Below are positions 1 through 6,799 of a stretch of 10,374 nt of DNA, piece after piece (within the stretch, counting starts at the first letter, position 1; the number at the start of each line of letters is the position of its first letter). This stretch comes from Deinococcus planocerae (lineage in GTDB: Bacteria > Deinococcota > Deinococci > Deinococcales > Deinococcaceae). The stretch lies in contig NZ_PNOR01000065.1 in the NCBI RefSeq assembly GCF_002869765.1, forward strand, positions 1 through 10,374, written 5' to 3'. The notes below the pieces were generated by a model, which was given only the letters and a program-made list of their open reading frames with translations, had not been told where the DNA came from and made no database searches. The position numbers and the translations under genes are program-made.

Positions 1-576
1 GCGACGCCTCCGAGCGCCGTCTCACCCAGGCCGACGGGACCGGGCCCCGCCGCGTCCGCCCCCGCGCCCCAGGGTCCCGGGGCCCTCGCCCGCGAGGCGG
101 CGCCCGAGGCGGTGCCGGTGCCCCCGGTCTCCGCCGCCCTGCGCGACACGTCCCCCGCCACGCCGTCCGCCCCCCGGGGAACTTCCTCCGCTCCCGGGAC
201 CGCCGAGGTCGCCCGGGCGGAGGCACCCGCCCCGGTGCCCGCCTCCCCCCTGGCGCGGGGGCGTGAACTGACCTCGCTGCTGTACCAGGAGCGGCTGGGC
301 GAGCTGTGGGCGGCTTTTCTCCCCTCCGCGCGGGCGACGTGGGGCGACTTCTCCGCCTTCGAGGCTTTCCGGGCCTCGGGGCGCGACACCTACGGGCCCG
401 AGGCGACCTTGCTCCACGAGGCGGTCATCGAGGAGGACGGCGTGACCTCCTACGTCCGCACCGTCACCTTTCAGGGCGACCCGGGAAGCGAGTGGACTCT
501 CGTCTTCAGCCTCGACCCCCAGGGCAACGTCTCGCGCTTCGAGATCGCCGCGACCGAGGGGGTGCCCCCGCAGTAA
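1..576 (+). CDS. C-terminal part of a protein with a DUF3887/NTF2-like domain (5' end outside window)
   Basis: The frame is open from base 1 to a TAA at 574-576, giving 191 visible residues; a GTG at 112 is a possible start, but the open frame to its left makes a gene running off the edge more likely. The first ~80 residues are almost only Ala, Pro, Gly, Ser and charged residues, a low-complexity linker. Residues ~84-187 look like a compact alpha/beta domain: a helix with LTSLLYQERLGELWAAF, an aromatic FSAFEAFRASGRDTYG stretch, then alternating strands ending in LVFSLDPQGNVSRFEIA. That pattern resembles DUF3887 (NTF2-like fold), which is found in extracytoplasmic proteins, often joined to hydrolase or beta-lactamase domains. 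The missing N-terminus may carry the catalytic or export part. Function unknown; domain assignment is from pattern memory, moderate confidence. A terminator follows at 609-634. Confidence 0.6.
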   Translation, partial: ATPPSAVSPRPTGPGPAASAPAPQGPGALAREAAPEAVPVPPVSAALRDTSPATPSAPRGTSSAPGTAEVARAEAPAPVPASPLARGRELTSLLYQERLGELWAAFLPSARATWGDFSAFEAFRASGRDTYGPEATLLHEAVIEEDGVTSYVRTVTFQGDPGSEWTLVFSLDPQGNVSRFEIAATEGVPPQ

Positions 577-608
577 CCCGCCGGGGTCCTGGCCGCCTGA
601 GCGCCCGC

Positions 609-634
609 AAAAGCGTCCCGTGTGGGGCGCTTTT
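609..634 (+). terminator. Intrinsic terminator hairpin after the first gene
   Basis: An 11-bp stem, 609-619 (AAAAGCGTCCC) with 624-634 (GGGGCGCTTTT), closes a GTGT loop with one T-G wobble. The A-tract on the left arm and the TTTT on the right arm give the usual terminator form. It starts 32 bases after the stop at 576 and precedes the next operon, so it separates the two transcription units. The T-tract is short (4), but this is the only good hairpin in the 577-746 gap. Confidence 0.75.
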
Positions 635-746
635 CGCGTGGAGGGCGCCCGCGTCCCCCGGCATGAACGCCCTGTCAACGCGTCATGAAGCGGCCCGGGC
701 TGGCAGGCAGGGGGAGGGGCGCCGGACAATCGGGGCGGGGTCCCAC

Positions 747-1409
747 ATGGCGCACGACCGATTTCTCGACCGCCGGGACGCGGGGCGGCGCCTCGCCGAA
801 CGGCTGCTCGCCCTGGGCGAATGGCCGGACACCACCGTCCTCGCCCTGCCGCGCGGCGGGGTGCCCGTGGCCTCCGAGGTCGCCCGGGCGCTGCACGCGC
901 CCCTCGACGTGTTTGTCGTCCGCAAGCTGGGCCTGCCCGGCTCCGAGGAGGTGGCGATGGGCGCCGTCGCGTCCGGCGGCGTGCGGGTGCTCAACGAGGA
1001 CCTGCTGCGCCGCGCCCAGGTGTCCTCGGGGGCGTTGGAAGCCGCCTCGCGGCGAGAACGCGCCGAGCTGGAGCGCCGTGAGCGCGCGTACCGGGAGGGC
1101 CGCACGTCCGCGCCCGTCGCGGGCCGCACCGCCCTCCTGATCGACGACGGGCTGGCGACGGGCGCCACCATGCGCGCGGCCCTCCTCGCGCTGCGGCCCC
1201 TCGGCCCCGCCCGCGTGGTCGTCGCCGTCCCCGTCGCCCCGCCCGAACTCTGCCGGGCGCTGGAGACGGAGGCCGACGGGGTGGTCTGTCTCCTCGCCCC
1301 GCCGCATTTTCAGGCGGTCGGCCAGTTCTACGACGACTTCCGCCAGACGACCGACGACGAGGTGCGCGAGGGGCTGACGCTCGCCGCCTCTCCCCCTGAA
1401 GAGGAGTGA
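747..1409 (+). CDS. Predicted phosphoribosyltransferase (COG1926-like)
   Basis: The 220-residue protein has a type I phosphoribosyltransferase fold signature. The PRPP-binding loop is at ~130-141 (LLIDDGLATGATM: acidic pair D133/D134 followed by the TGAT turn). Upstream are ALPRGGVPVA (~33-42) and DVFVVRKLGLPGSEEVAMGAVA, typical of the COG1926 group, whose substrate is not established; a nucleobase or similar acceptor for PRPP is assumed. The frame is open back to 306, but ATG 747 is chosen because MAHDRFLDRRDAGRRLAERL matches where family members begin; the upstream Arg/Gly-rich translation has no conservation pattern. No strong Shine-Dalgarno is visible (GCGGGG at 735-740). A GACAAT at 725-730 could be a -10 but has no matching -35. 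The stop is 4 bases before the next ATG, so the pair is an operon. Cytosolic. Confidence 0.88.
   Translation: MAHDRFLDRRDAGRRLAERLLALGEWPDTTVLALPRGGVPVASEVARALHAPLDVFVVRKLGLPGSEEVAMGAVASGGVRVLNEDLLRRAQVSSGALEAASRRERAELERRERAYREGRTSAPVAGRTALLIDDGLATGATMRAALLALRPLGPARVVVAVPVAPPELCRALETEADGVVCLLAPPHFQAVGQFYDDFRQTTDDEVREGLTLAASPPEEE
1401..1406 (+). promoter_or_regulatory. Ribosome binding site for the erythromycin esterase-like gene
   Basis: GAGGAG lies 7 bases before ATG 1414 and is made of the last two Glu codons of the upstream gene. It fixes the start at 1414 and suggests translational coupling. Confidence 0.75.
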
Positions 1410-1413
1410 AGGC

Positions 1414-2748
1414 ATGACCCACACCCGATCCTCGCTCGCCCAGGCCCTCCGAGAAGTCATCCACCCCCTGACCGGCGCCTCGAACGACTACGACGCCCTG
1501 CTGGAGAGCATCGGCGACGCGCGTTTCGTCCTCATCGGCGAGGCGTCGCACGGCACCCACGAGTTCTACCGGGAGCGGGCGCGGCTGACCCGGCGCCTGA
1601 TCGAGGAGCGCGGCTTCACAGCGGTCGCGGTGGAGGCCGACTGGCCCGACGCCTACCGGGTGAACCGCTTCGTGCGTGGGCAGGGCGAGGACGGGAGCGC
1701 CCTCGAAGCCCTGGGCGACTTCCAACGGTTTCCCAGGTGGATGTGGCGCAACGAGGACGTGGGGCACTTCGTGGACTGGCTGCGGGGGCACAACGAGCGG
1801 CATCCGGGGGCGGAGGTCGGCTTCTACGGCCTCGACCTCTACAGCCTGCACCGCTCCACGCGGGCAGTCGTCGCCTACCTGGAGGCAGTGGACCCCGAGG
1901 CGGCGGGGCGGGCGCGCAAAAGATACTCGTGTTTCGACCACTTCGGCGAGAACCCGCAGGCGTACGGCTACGCCACCGAGTACGGGCGCAAGGAGCCCTG
2001 CGAGGACGCCGCCGTCGCGCAGCTCCTCGAACTCCAGCGCCGCGAGGCCGAACTCGCGCACGGGCCGCTGGGCGGCGACGAGCACTTCTTCGCCGAGCAG
2101 AACGCCCGCCTGGCGAAAAACGCCGAGACCTACTACCGGGCGATGTTCCGGGGCCGCGACGAGTCGTGGAACATCCGCGACCGCCACATGGCCGAGACGC
2201 TGGAGGCCCTCGTCGAGCACGGCGAGGGGCAGGGCCGCCCGCAGAAGGTCGTCGTCTGGGCGCACAACTCCCACCTCGGCGACGCCCGCGCGAGCGAAAT
2301 GGGCTGGCGGCGGGGCGAATTCAACCTCGGGCAGCTCACCCGCGAACGCTGGCCCGAAGACACCTCCATCATCGGCCTGAGCACCCACCACGGCACCGTG
2401 ACCGCCTCCGACGACTGGGACGAGCCTGCCCGGACGAAACGGGTGCGCCCCGGGTTGGAAGGCAGCCTAGAAGACCTCTGCCACGAGGTCGGCGAGGCGA
2501 ACTTCTGGCTCGACCTGCGGGGGCAGAACGCCGCCACCGACGCCCTGCGCGAGGAGCGGTTGCAACGCTTCATCGGCGTGATCTACCGCCCCGAGACCGA
2601 GCGCCGAAGCCACCATGTCCAGACCCGCCCCGCCGACATGTACGACGCCCTTCTGCACTTCGACGAGACGAGCGCGGTGGTGCCCCTCGACGCGGACGCC
2701 GGGGACGCGGAGGATGAGGTGCCGGACACGTATCCGGTGGGGGAGTAG
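1414..2748 (+). CDS. Erythromycin esterase family protein
   Basis: The 444-residue protein belongs to the erythromycin esterase/succinoglycan-biosynthesis hydrolase family (COG2312). The N-terminal motif IGEASHGTHEFYRER places Glu43, His46 and Arg55 at the same numbers as the important residues I recall for EreB, and VWAHNSHLGD supplies His284 and His287 near EreB's late histidine pair. The aromatic/acidic AVEADWPDAYRVNRFV also fits. Length is close to the family norm (~400-440). EreA/EreB open the macrolide lactone ring, but most chromosomal family members have no shown macrolide activity, so 'hydrolase of unknown substrate' is the safe role. No signal peptide or membrane segment: cytosolic. 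It is second in an operon with the phosphoribosyltransferase; the two families occur as a fusion in other bacteria, supporting a shared role. The C-terminus is acidic (GDAEDEVPDTYPVGE). Stop TAG; only 6 bases separate it from the convergent gene's stop. Confidence 0.9.
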   Translation: MTHTRSSLAQALREVIHPLTGASNDYDALLESIGDARFVLIGEASHGTHEFYRERARLTRRLIEERGFTAVAVEADWPDAYRVNRFVRGQGEDGSALEALGDFQRFPRWMWRNEDVGHFVDWLRGHNERHPGAEVGFYGLDLYSLHRSTRAVVAYLEAVDPEAAGRARKRYSCFDHFGENPQAYGYATEYGRKEPCEDAAVAQLLELQRREAELAHGPLGGDEHFFAEQNARLAKNAETYYRAMFRGRDESWNIRDRHMAETLEALVEHGEGQGRPQKVVVWAHNSHLGDARASEMGWRRGEFNLGQLTRERWPEDTSIIGLSTHHGTVTASDDWDEPARTKRVRPGLEGSLEDLCHEVGEANFWLDLRGQNAATDALREERLQRFIGVIYRPETERRSHHVQTRPADMYDALLHFDETSAVVPLDADAGDAEDEVPDTYPVGE

Positions 2749-2754
2749 CCGGAC

Positions 2755-3321
2755 TCAGGGCCGAGGTTGACCGTTCCAAAGTGTTTTGAGCTTCCCCGTC
2801 ACGAGGTTGATGGTGGGTCCCCTGCCGTCCTTGTCGCGCAGGGCGAGGTGAACGTCGTTGCCGTAGAACACCCACTTAGGCTGATATCCCCAAGTCAGGA
2901 AGGGGCCGTCCATTGAGCCGCACGCACGGCAGCCGGAGGCGTTCGGGACCACCTCCGCGAAGCTCAGGTCCGCCGTGACCCGGCCCCCGGGGTCGTAGAC
3001 CACCACGGCGTGACGGGGGCTGCCGTACCCGGCATGGTTGTCGAGCGTGACGACTTGACCGCGCGGGCTGAGGTAAACCCGGGCGGGCGTGTTGACCAGC
3101 CGCCGCTTCCAGAGCGTCCTGAGGGTCCCGTCGGGCTGGAGTTGCACGAGTTCGCCCCAGCTCTCCCGCGCCGAGGCCCGCGCATCGTCTACCCCGCGCG
3201 GCAGCAGCTTGAAGCCGGAGGAGCCGGAGTCCGACCCCACCAGCAGCGGCCTCGGCGGCGCGTAGGTGTTCGCCTGGGCCACGGTCGTCAGGCCAGCCAG
3301 CAGCAAGGTAAGGGGTCGCAT
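2755..3321 (-). CDS. Small secreted protein of unknown function
   Basis: The 188-residue protein starts at ATG 3321 (minus strand). MRPLTLLLAGLTTVAQA is a clear short signal peptide with a likely cut after AQA, so it is exported. The frame extends further upstream, into the ABC-F gene, but those translations are Arg/Pro-rich shadow; the signal peptide decides the start. The mature part is rich in strand-turn patterns: LVQLQPDGTLRTLWKRR, VYLSPRGQVVTLDNHAG, AVVVYDPGGRVTADLSF and VHLALRDKDGRGPTINLVTG. These look like a few blades of a propeller-type fold, each with an xDPxGR- or DGT-like turn. A CRAC pair in the middle could form a disulfide or bind metal. I do not recognise a family. It lies 34 bases after the ABC-F stop on the same strand and is probably co-transcribed with it, though the start has only a weak G-rich ribosome site. 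Confidence 0.7.
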   Translation of the reverse strand: MRPLTLLLAGLTTVAQANTYAPPRPLLVGSDSGSSGFKLLPRGVDDARASARESWGELVQLQPDGTLRTLWKRRLVNTPARVYLSPRGQVVTLDNHAGYGSPRHAVVVYDPGGRVTADLSFAEVVPNASGCRACGSMDGPFLTWGYQPKWVFYGNDVHLALRDKDGRGPTINLVTGKLKTLWNGQPRP

Positions 3322-3355
3322 CCCCCAGGGGAGACGCCGCACCCGGACCGCCCGC

Positions 3356-5230
3356 TTACCCCCCCCGCGCCTCCACTTCCGCCTGCTTCTCGCCCCAGGC
3401 TTCCATGCGCGCCTCCAACCGCATTTCGAGGTCATGTGCCGTCCGTCCCAGCGTGGCGAAGTCGGCGTCCGGGGACGCGGAGGCGAGGGCGGCCTGGGCA
3501 TCCATCAATTCGGCCTCCAGCCGGGCGATCTCCGCCTCGATGGCCTCCACCTCGCGCTTGAGGTGCCACAGACCCTTGCCCCTCGGGGCGGCGGAAATAG
3601 GCTTCGGCTCGGGCTTGACCTCCGCCGCCTGCGCCGGGCGGTGCCGGGCCTTGTAGTCGGCCCAGCCGGGGTACTCGTAGAACTGTCCGTCCTCGATCAG
3701 CCAGATGCGGTCGGCGAGCCCCTCGATGAAGGCGCGGTCGTGGCTGACCATGACGAGCGTGCCGGTGTAGGCGTCCAGCGCGTCCTCCAGCCCCTCCACC
3801 ATCTCCATGTCGAGGTGGTTCGTCGGCTCGTCGAGCACGAGGAGGTTGTGGTCCTCCTGCGCGAGCTTGAGAAGGGCCAGCCGCGCCCGCTCGCCGCCCG
3901 AGAGGATGCTCGCGGGTTTGTCGTGCTGGTCGTAGGGGAACATGAAGGTGCCGAGGAGATCGTGGGCCTCGGGGTCCTTCTGGACGTACTCGCGCGCCAC
4001 GTCGTAGAGGGTCTGCGAGGGGTCCACGCCGCGCAACGCCTGGTCGTAGTAGCCGACGGAAACGCGCGCCCCCGTCAGCACCCGGGCGCGGGGATCGTCG
4101 GACTTGTCCAGCCCGAGCAGGGCACGCAGCAGGGTGGTCTTCCCCGCCCCGTTGCGCCCGATGATCGCCACGCGGTCGCCCCGGCGCAGTTGAACGTTCA
4201 CATCCGCGAAAAGCGTCCGGTCCCCGACCCGGCGGGTGACGTGCCGCGCGTCGAGCACCACGTCGCCGCTCTCGGGTGCGTGGAAGGTGATGCGGGTGGT
4301 GCGCTCCCCCGGGGGCGGGGCCGAACTGGCGCGAGACTGCATCCGGTCCACCCGCGCCTGCATCGCCTTGGCGCGGCGGGCGAGCTTGCTCATCCCCAGA
4401 CCCCAGATCTTCATGCGGTCGGCGCTCGCCTGGAGGGAGGCGATCTGCTTGGCGTCCTGCGCCGCCTGCGCCGCCTGCCGCTCCAGGTCGGCGGCGAGCG
4501 TCTCGCGGAAGGTGGAGTAGCCTCCGGGGTAGACCTTGAGCCCCCCACCGCGCAGGTACGCCGTCTCCCGCGTCACCGCGTCGAGAAAGGCGCGGTCGTG
4601 GCTGATCACGAGGACGGCGCCCGGGTAGCGCGCGAGGAAGCCCTCCAGCCACTCGACCATCACGATGTCGAGGTGGTTGGTGGGCTCGTCGAGGAGCAGC
4701 ACGTCGGGGTTCTCGACGAGGAGGGCCGCGAGGCCGAGGCGGGTCCGCTCCCCGCCCGAGAGGCCACCCACTGGCTCCCCCTCCCGCCCCCGGAACCCGA
4801 AGGCGAGGGTCACGGCCTCGCGGCGGCTGCGGCGCTCGAATCCCCCGCGGCGGGCGTAGTGTTCGAGTACAGCCTCGTGGCGCAGGACGCTCTCCGGGGT
4901 GCCGTCCGCCATCGCCTCCGCCGCCGCACTCAGCTCGGCCTCCAGCGCGTCGAGGTCGTGGAAGGCGGCCTCCAGCACCCCCTCCACGGTCGCGCCCGGC
5001 GGGAAGGTGGGGTCCTGGCGCAGCGCCCGCACGCGCACGCCGGGGGCCCACCGGACCGTACCCCCGTCGGGGGGGGTCTCGCCGGTGAGCAGCCTCAGCA
5101 GGGTGCTCTTCCCGGCCCCGTTGCGCCCCACCAGACCCACCCGGCCCTGCGGCTGGACGGCGAAATTCACCTCCGACAACACGGTCAGGGGGCCATATTC
5201 CTTGGTGGCGTCCACGGCGGCGACGAGCAC
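3356..5230 (-). CDS. ABC-F family ATPase (ribosome-associated, Uup/EttA/resistance-type)
   Basis: A 624-residue soluble protein with two ABC domains in one chain and no membrane segment, as in the ABC-F family, which acts on the ribosomal E site in translation control or antibiotic protection. Domain 1: Walker A GRNGAGKST (35-43), signature LSGGE (157-161), Walker B LLLDEPTNHLD (178-188). A charged linker with KLARRAKAMQARVDRMQ, matching the tRNA-contacting linker of the family, follows at ~280-300. Domain 2: Walker A GRNGAGKTT (358-366), signature LSGGE (443-447), DEPTNHLD (467-474). Both Walker B motifs keep the Glu. The C-terminal ~75 residues (KREVEAIEAEIARLEAEL onward) form a coiled coil, like Uup and related members. 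The GTG start at 5230 gives MLVAAVDATKEYG, the normal family beginning, and sits 7 bases after a TATACT box. Which subfamily it belongs to cannot be told from motifs alone. First gene of a minus-strand operon. Confidence 0.93.
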   Translation of the reverse strand: MLVAAVDATKEYGPLTVLSEVNFAVQPQGRVGLVGRNGAGKSTLLRLLTGETPPDGGTVRWAPGVRVRALRQDPTFPPGATVEGVLEAAFHDLDALEAELSAAAEAMADGTPESVLRHEAVLEHYARRGGFERRSRREAVTLAFGFRGREGEPVGGLSGGERTRLGLAALLVENPDVLLLDEPTNHLDIVMVEWLEGFLARYPGAVLVISHDRAFLDAVTRETAYLRGGGLKVYPGGYSTFRETLAADLERQAAQAAQDAKQIASLQASADRMKIWGLGMSKLARRAKAMQARVDRMQSRASSAPPPGERTTRITFHAPESGDVVLDARHVTRRVGDRTLFADVNVQLRRGDRVAIIGRNGAGKTTLLRALLGLDKSDDPRARVLTGARVSVGYYDQALRGVDPSQTLYDVAREYVQKDPEAHDLLGTFMFPYDQHDKPASILSGGERARLALLKLAQEDHNLLVLDEPTNHLDMEMVEGLEDALDAYTGTLVMVSHDRAFIEGLADRIWLIEDGQFYEYPGWADYKARHRPAQAAEVKPEPKPISAAPRGKGLWHLKREVEAIEAEIARLEAELMDAQAALASASPDADFATLGRTAHDLEMRLEARMEAWGEKQAEVEARGG

Positions 5231-5237
5231 GGGGGGC

Positions 5238-5266
5238 AGTATACGGGCTCCTTCTCGTTCTTTTAA
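5238..5266 (-). promoter_or_regulatory. Leaderless-type promoter for the ABC-F gene
   Basis: Read on the minus strand, TTAAAA (plus 5261-5266) is followed by a 17-base spacer and TATACT (5238-5243), then gcccccc and GTG (5228-5230). TATACT matches 5 of 6 of the sigma-70 -10 consensus and TTAAAA 4 of 6 of the -35. With only 7 bases between -10 and start codon, transcription would begin at or next to the GTG, leaving no room for a ribosome binding site: a leaderless mRNA, as is common in Deinococcus. Confidence 0.75.
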
Positions 5267-5280
5267 TTTCCCTTTAGACT
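5252..5280 (+). promoter_or_regulatory. Leaderless-type promoter for the FecR-domain gene
   Basis: TAGACT (5275-5280) is followed by ggggggc and GTG (5288). The layout mirrors the opposite promoter: the same 7-base gap and a GTG start. The -10 matches 4 of 6 and fits the TANNNT form reported for Deinococcus leaderless genes. The -35 at 17 bases (5252-5257, TTCTCG) is weak (3 of 6), so the promoter may need an activator or a strong -10 only. Confidence 0.6.
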
Positions 5281-5287
5281 GGGGGGC

Positions 5288-6799
5288 GTGAGACGAACCG
5301 CCGCCTGGACGGGCCTGTGCGCCCTCTTCGCCCAGGGCGTCCTGACTGTGGGTCTGGCCCAGACCGCCTCTGTGGCGGGGGCCCCCCCGCGGGGGCAGTA
5401 CCTCTCGGGCCGCGCCGAGGTGCTCGGGCCGGGGAACGTGTGGCGGGCGGCGAGCGGCCCCCCCGCCGTGCCGCTCGGGCTGCGGGTGGGCACGGGCCGC
5501 GCCCGGATCACGGGCTCCGGGGGGCAGGTCACGGGCAGCGTCTTGCTCGCCAGCGCCTCGCGGCTGGGCGTGACCCGGCAGGAGGCCAACCTTCAGGAGG
5601 GAAACTTCGTGCTCGACGGCCCGGTCGCCGTCCACGCGCGGGGCAGCCACGTGGTGATGGACCGCCCCGGGCGGGCGCGGGTGGACCTGCGCGGGGGCAT
5701 CACCCGGCGGGTCGCCGTGATCTCCGGGAGCGCGCGGGTGGCGCTCGCCGGGCGCGTCGTCACCGTCAGCGCCGGGCAGCAGCTCAACCTCGCCTCGGGG
5801 GCCATTACCCCCTTCCGCGAGGACGACCCGTGGTACGCCGCGCAGTTTACCGGGACGGGCGACGCCACCGTGCAGGCGACCCGGGGGACCGTGCGGGTGG
5901 TGCGCGGCGCCGAGAGCCGCTCCGCCGGGCGCGGCGAGACCCTCGACCCCGGCGAGCGCCTCGCCACCGGGGAGGGCTCGTGGGCGGAGGTGGGCTTCAC
6001 GGCGAGCGGCGGCTACCTGCGCCTCCAGTCCCACAGCGAGCTGAGCGCCATCGGGGCGGAAGGCAGCGGGCCGGGCCGCGAGGTCACCCTGCAACTCACG
6101 CGCGGCAGCGCCTGGAACGTGGTGCCGGGCGCGCAGAGCGTGGCCCGAGGCTCCCAACTGCGCACCCCGGTCGTGAGCACCGCCGCCCGCGGCGCGGAGT
6201 TCCGGGTGGACGCGGGCGGGCGGGTCCGGGTGCGCGAGGGGGACGAGGCGCCGCCCGCCGGGGCAACCGGGCCGAACAGCGTGGGAAGCCCCGCCTCCGC
6301 CGCCCGCGCCCTCACCCTGCAAGTCGACCCGCCTCCCGGCCCCCTGCGCGAGCTGACCCTCACCGCGCGCAGCCTGCCGGACGCCCAGGTGACGGCCACC
6401 GTCTCGGGCCGCCGGGTGGCGCTGACCCGCCAGGGCGACCGCTTCCGGCTGGGAGGGCTGACCCCGCCCCTGCCCGAGGGCACGTACACCGTGCGGGTGA
6501 GCGCCGAGCGCGGGGGCGAGGCGGCGACCCGCTGGCAGACGGTCGTGATCGACCGCACGGCCCCCAGCCTGACGGGGGTGCGCGCCGAGCGGGTGGGGCG
6601 CTCGCTCACCCTGACGGGGACGGCGCGGGACGCTGGGACGGGGCGGCTGACCCTGACGGCGCGGGTGGGGGGAACGACCTTCACCCGGCAGGTCTCCGGG
6701 GACTTCCGGCTGCTGCTGCCCGCCCCGGCCCCGGGCACGCCCCTGCGCGTGAGCGTGCGGGACGAGGCGGGGAACGAGAGCTATGCCGACCTCTCCTGA
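5288..6799 (+). CDS. Exported FecR-domain protein with C-terminal Ig-like domains
   Basis: A 503-residue exported protein. The N-terminus (MRRTAAWTGLCALFAQGVLTVGLAQ) is a signal peptide with a cut near LA-Q or QTA. Residues ~37-170 form a beta-rich repeat with RVGTGRARITGSGGQV and LQEGNFVLD; residues ~185-320 form a second, clearer FecR domain with TRGTVRVVRG, GRGETLDPGERLATGEGSWAEVGF, LRLQSHSEL and LQLTRGSAWNVV. FecR domains outside iron signalling are usually periplasmic or cell-surface beta-sheet modules of unknown ligand. Residues ~342-420 and ~422-503 look like two Ig-like beta-sandwiches (PEGTYTVRVSAE; the second starts near IDRTAPSLTGV and ends VSVRDEAGNESYADLS). The GTG start is set by the signal peptide and the 7-base gap to TAGACT. 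It overlaps the next gene by 17 bases; FecR plus CHASE2 gene pairs recur in bacteria, suggesting the FecR protein acts with, or feeds signals to, the CHASE2 sensor. Confidence 0.85.
   Translation: MRRTAAWTGLCALFAQGVLTVGLAQTASVAGAPPRGQYLSGRAEVLGPGNVWRAASGPPAVPLGLRVGTGRARITGSGGQVTGSVLLASASRLGVTRQEANLQEGNFVLDGPVAVHARGSHVVMDRPGRARVDLRGGITRRVAVISGSARVALAGRVVTVSAGQQLNLASGAITPFREDDPWYAAQFTGTGDATVQATRGTVRVVRGAESRSAGRGETLDPGERLATGEGSWAEVGFTASGGYLRLQSHSELSAIGAEGSGPGREVTLQLTRGSAWNVVPGAQSVARGSQLRTPVVSTAARGAEFRVDAGGRVRVREGDEAPPAGATGPNSVGSPASAARALTLQVDPPPGPLRELTLTARSLPDAQVTATVSGRRVALTRQGDRFRLGGLTPPLPEGTYTVRVSAERGGEAATRWQTVVIDRTAPSLTGVRAERVGRSLTLTGTARDAGTGRLTLTARVGGTTFTRQVSGDFRLLLPAPAPGTPLRVSVRDEAGNESYADLS

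Noticed and set aside
673..678. TGTCAA, a perfect TTGACA -35 box on the minus strand
   Set aside because: No AT-containing -10 at the proper distance and no minus-strand gene downstream.
306..746. N-terminal extension of the phosphoribosyltransferase
   Set aside because: The in-frame open stretch overlaps the first gene and crosses its terminator; its translation is Arg/Gly-rich with no family similarity.
991..2391. 466-codon minus-strand open frame across the phosphoribosyltransferase and esterase genes
   Set aside because: It spans the boundary of two well-supported plus-strand genes, and has no recognisable motif and a compositionally biased N-terminal product.
3266..5266. 666-codon open frame on the plus strand opposite the ABC-F gene
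   Set aside because: It is antisense shadow of a high-GC gene; the translation is rich in Arg, Gly, Leu and Val-Glu-Val runs with no domain, while the minus strand has all ABC motifs.
6783..6799. Frameshift between the FecR and CHASE2 genes forming a single protein
   Set aside because: The upstream product ends as a complete Ig-like domain and the downstream one starts with its own N-terminal membrane segment, so a normal overlapping gene pair is the better reading.
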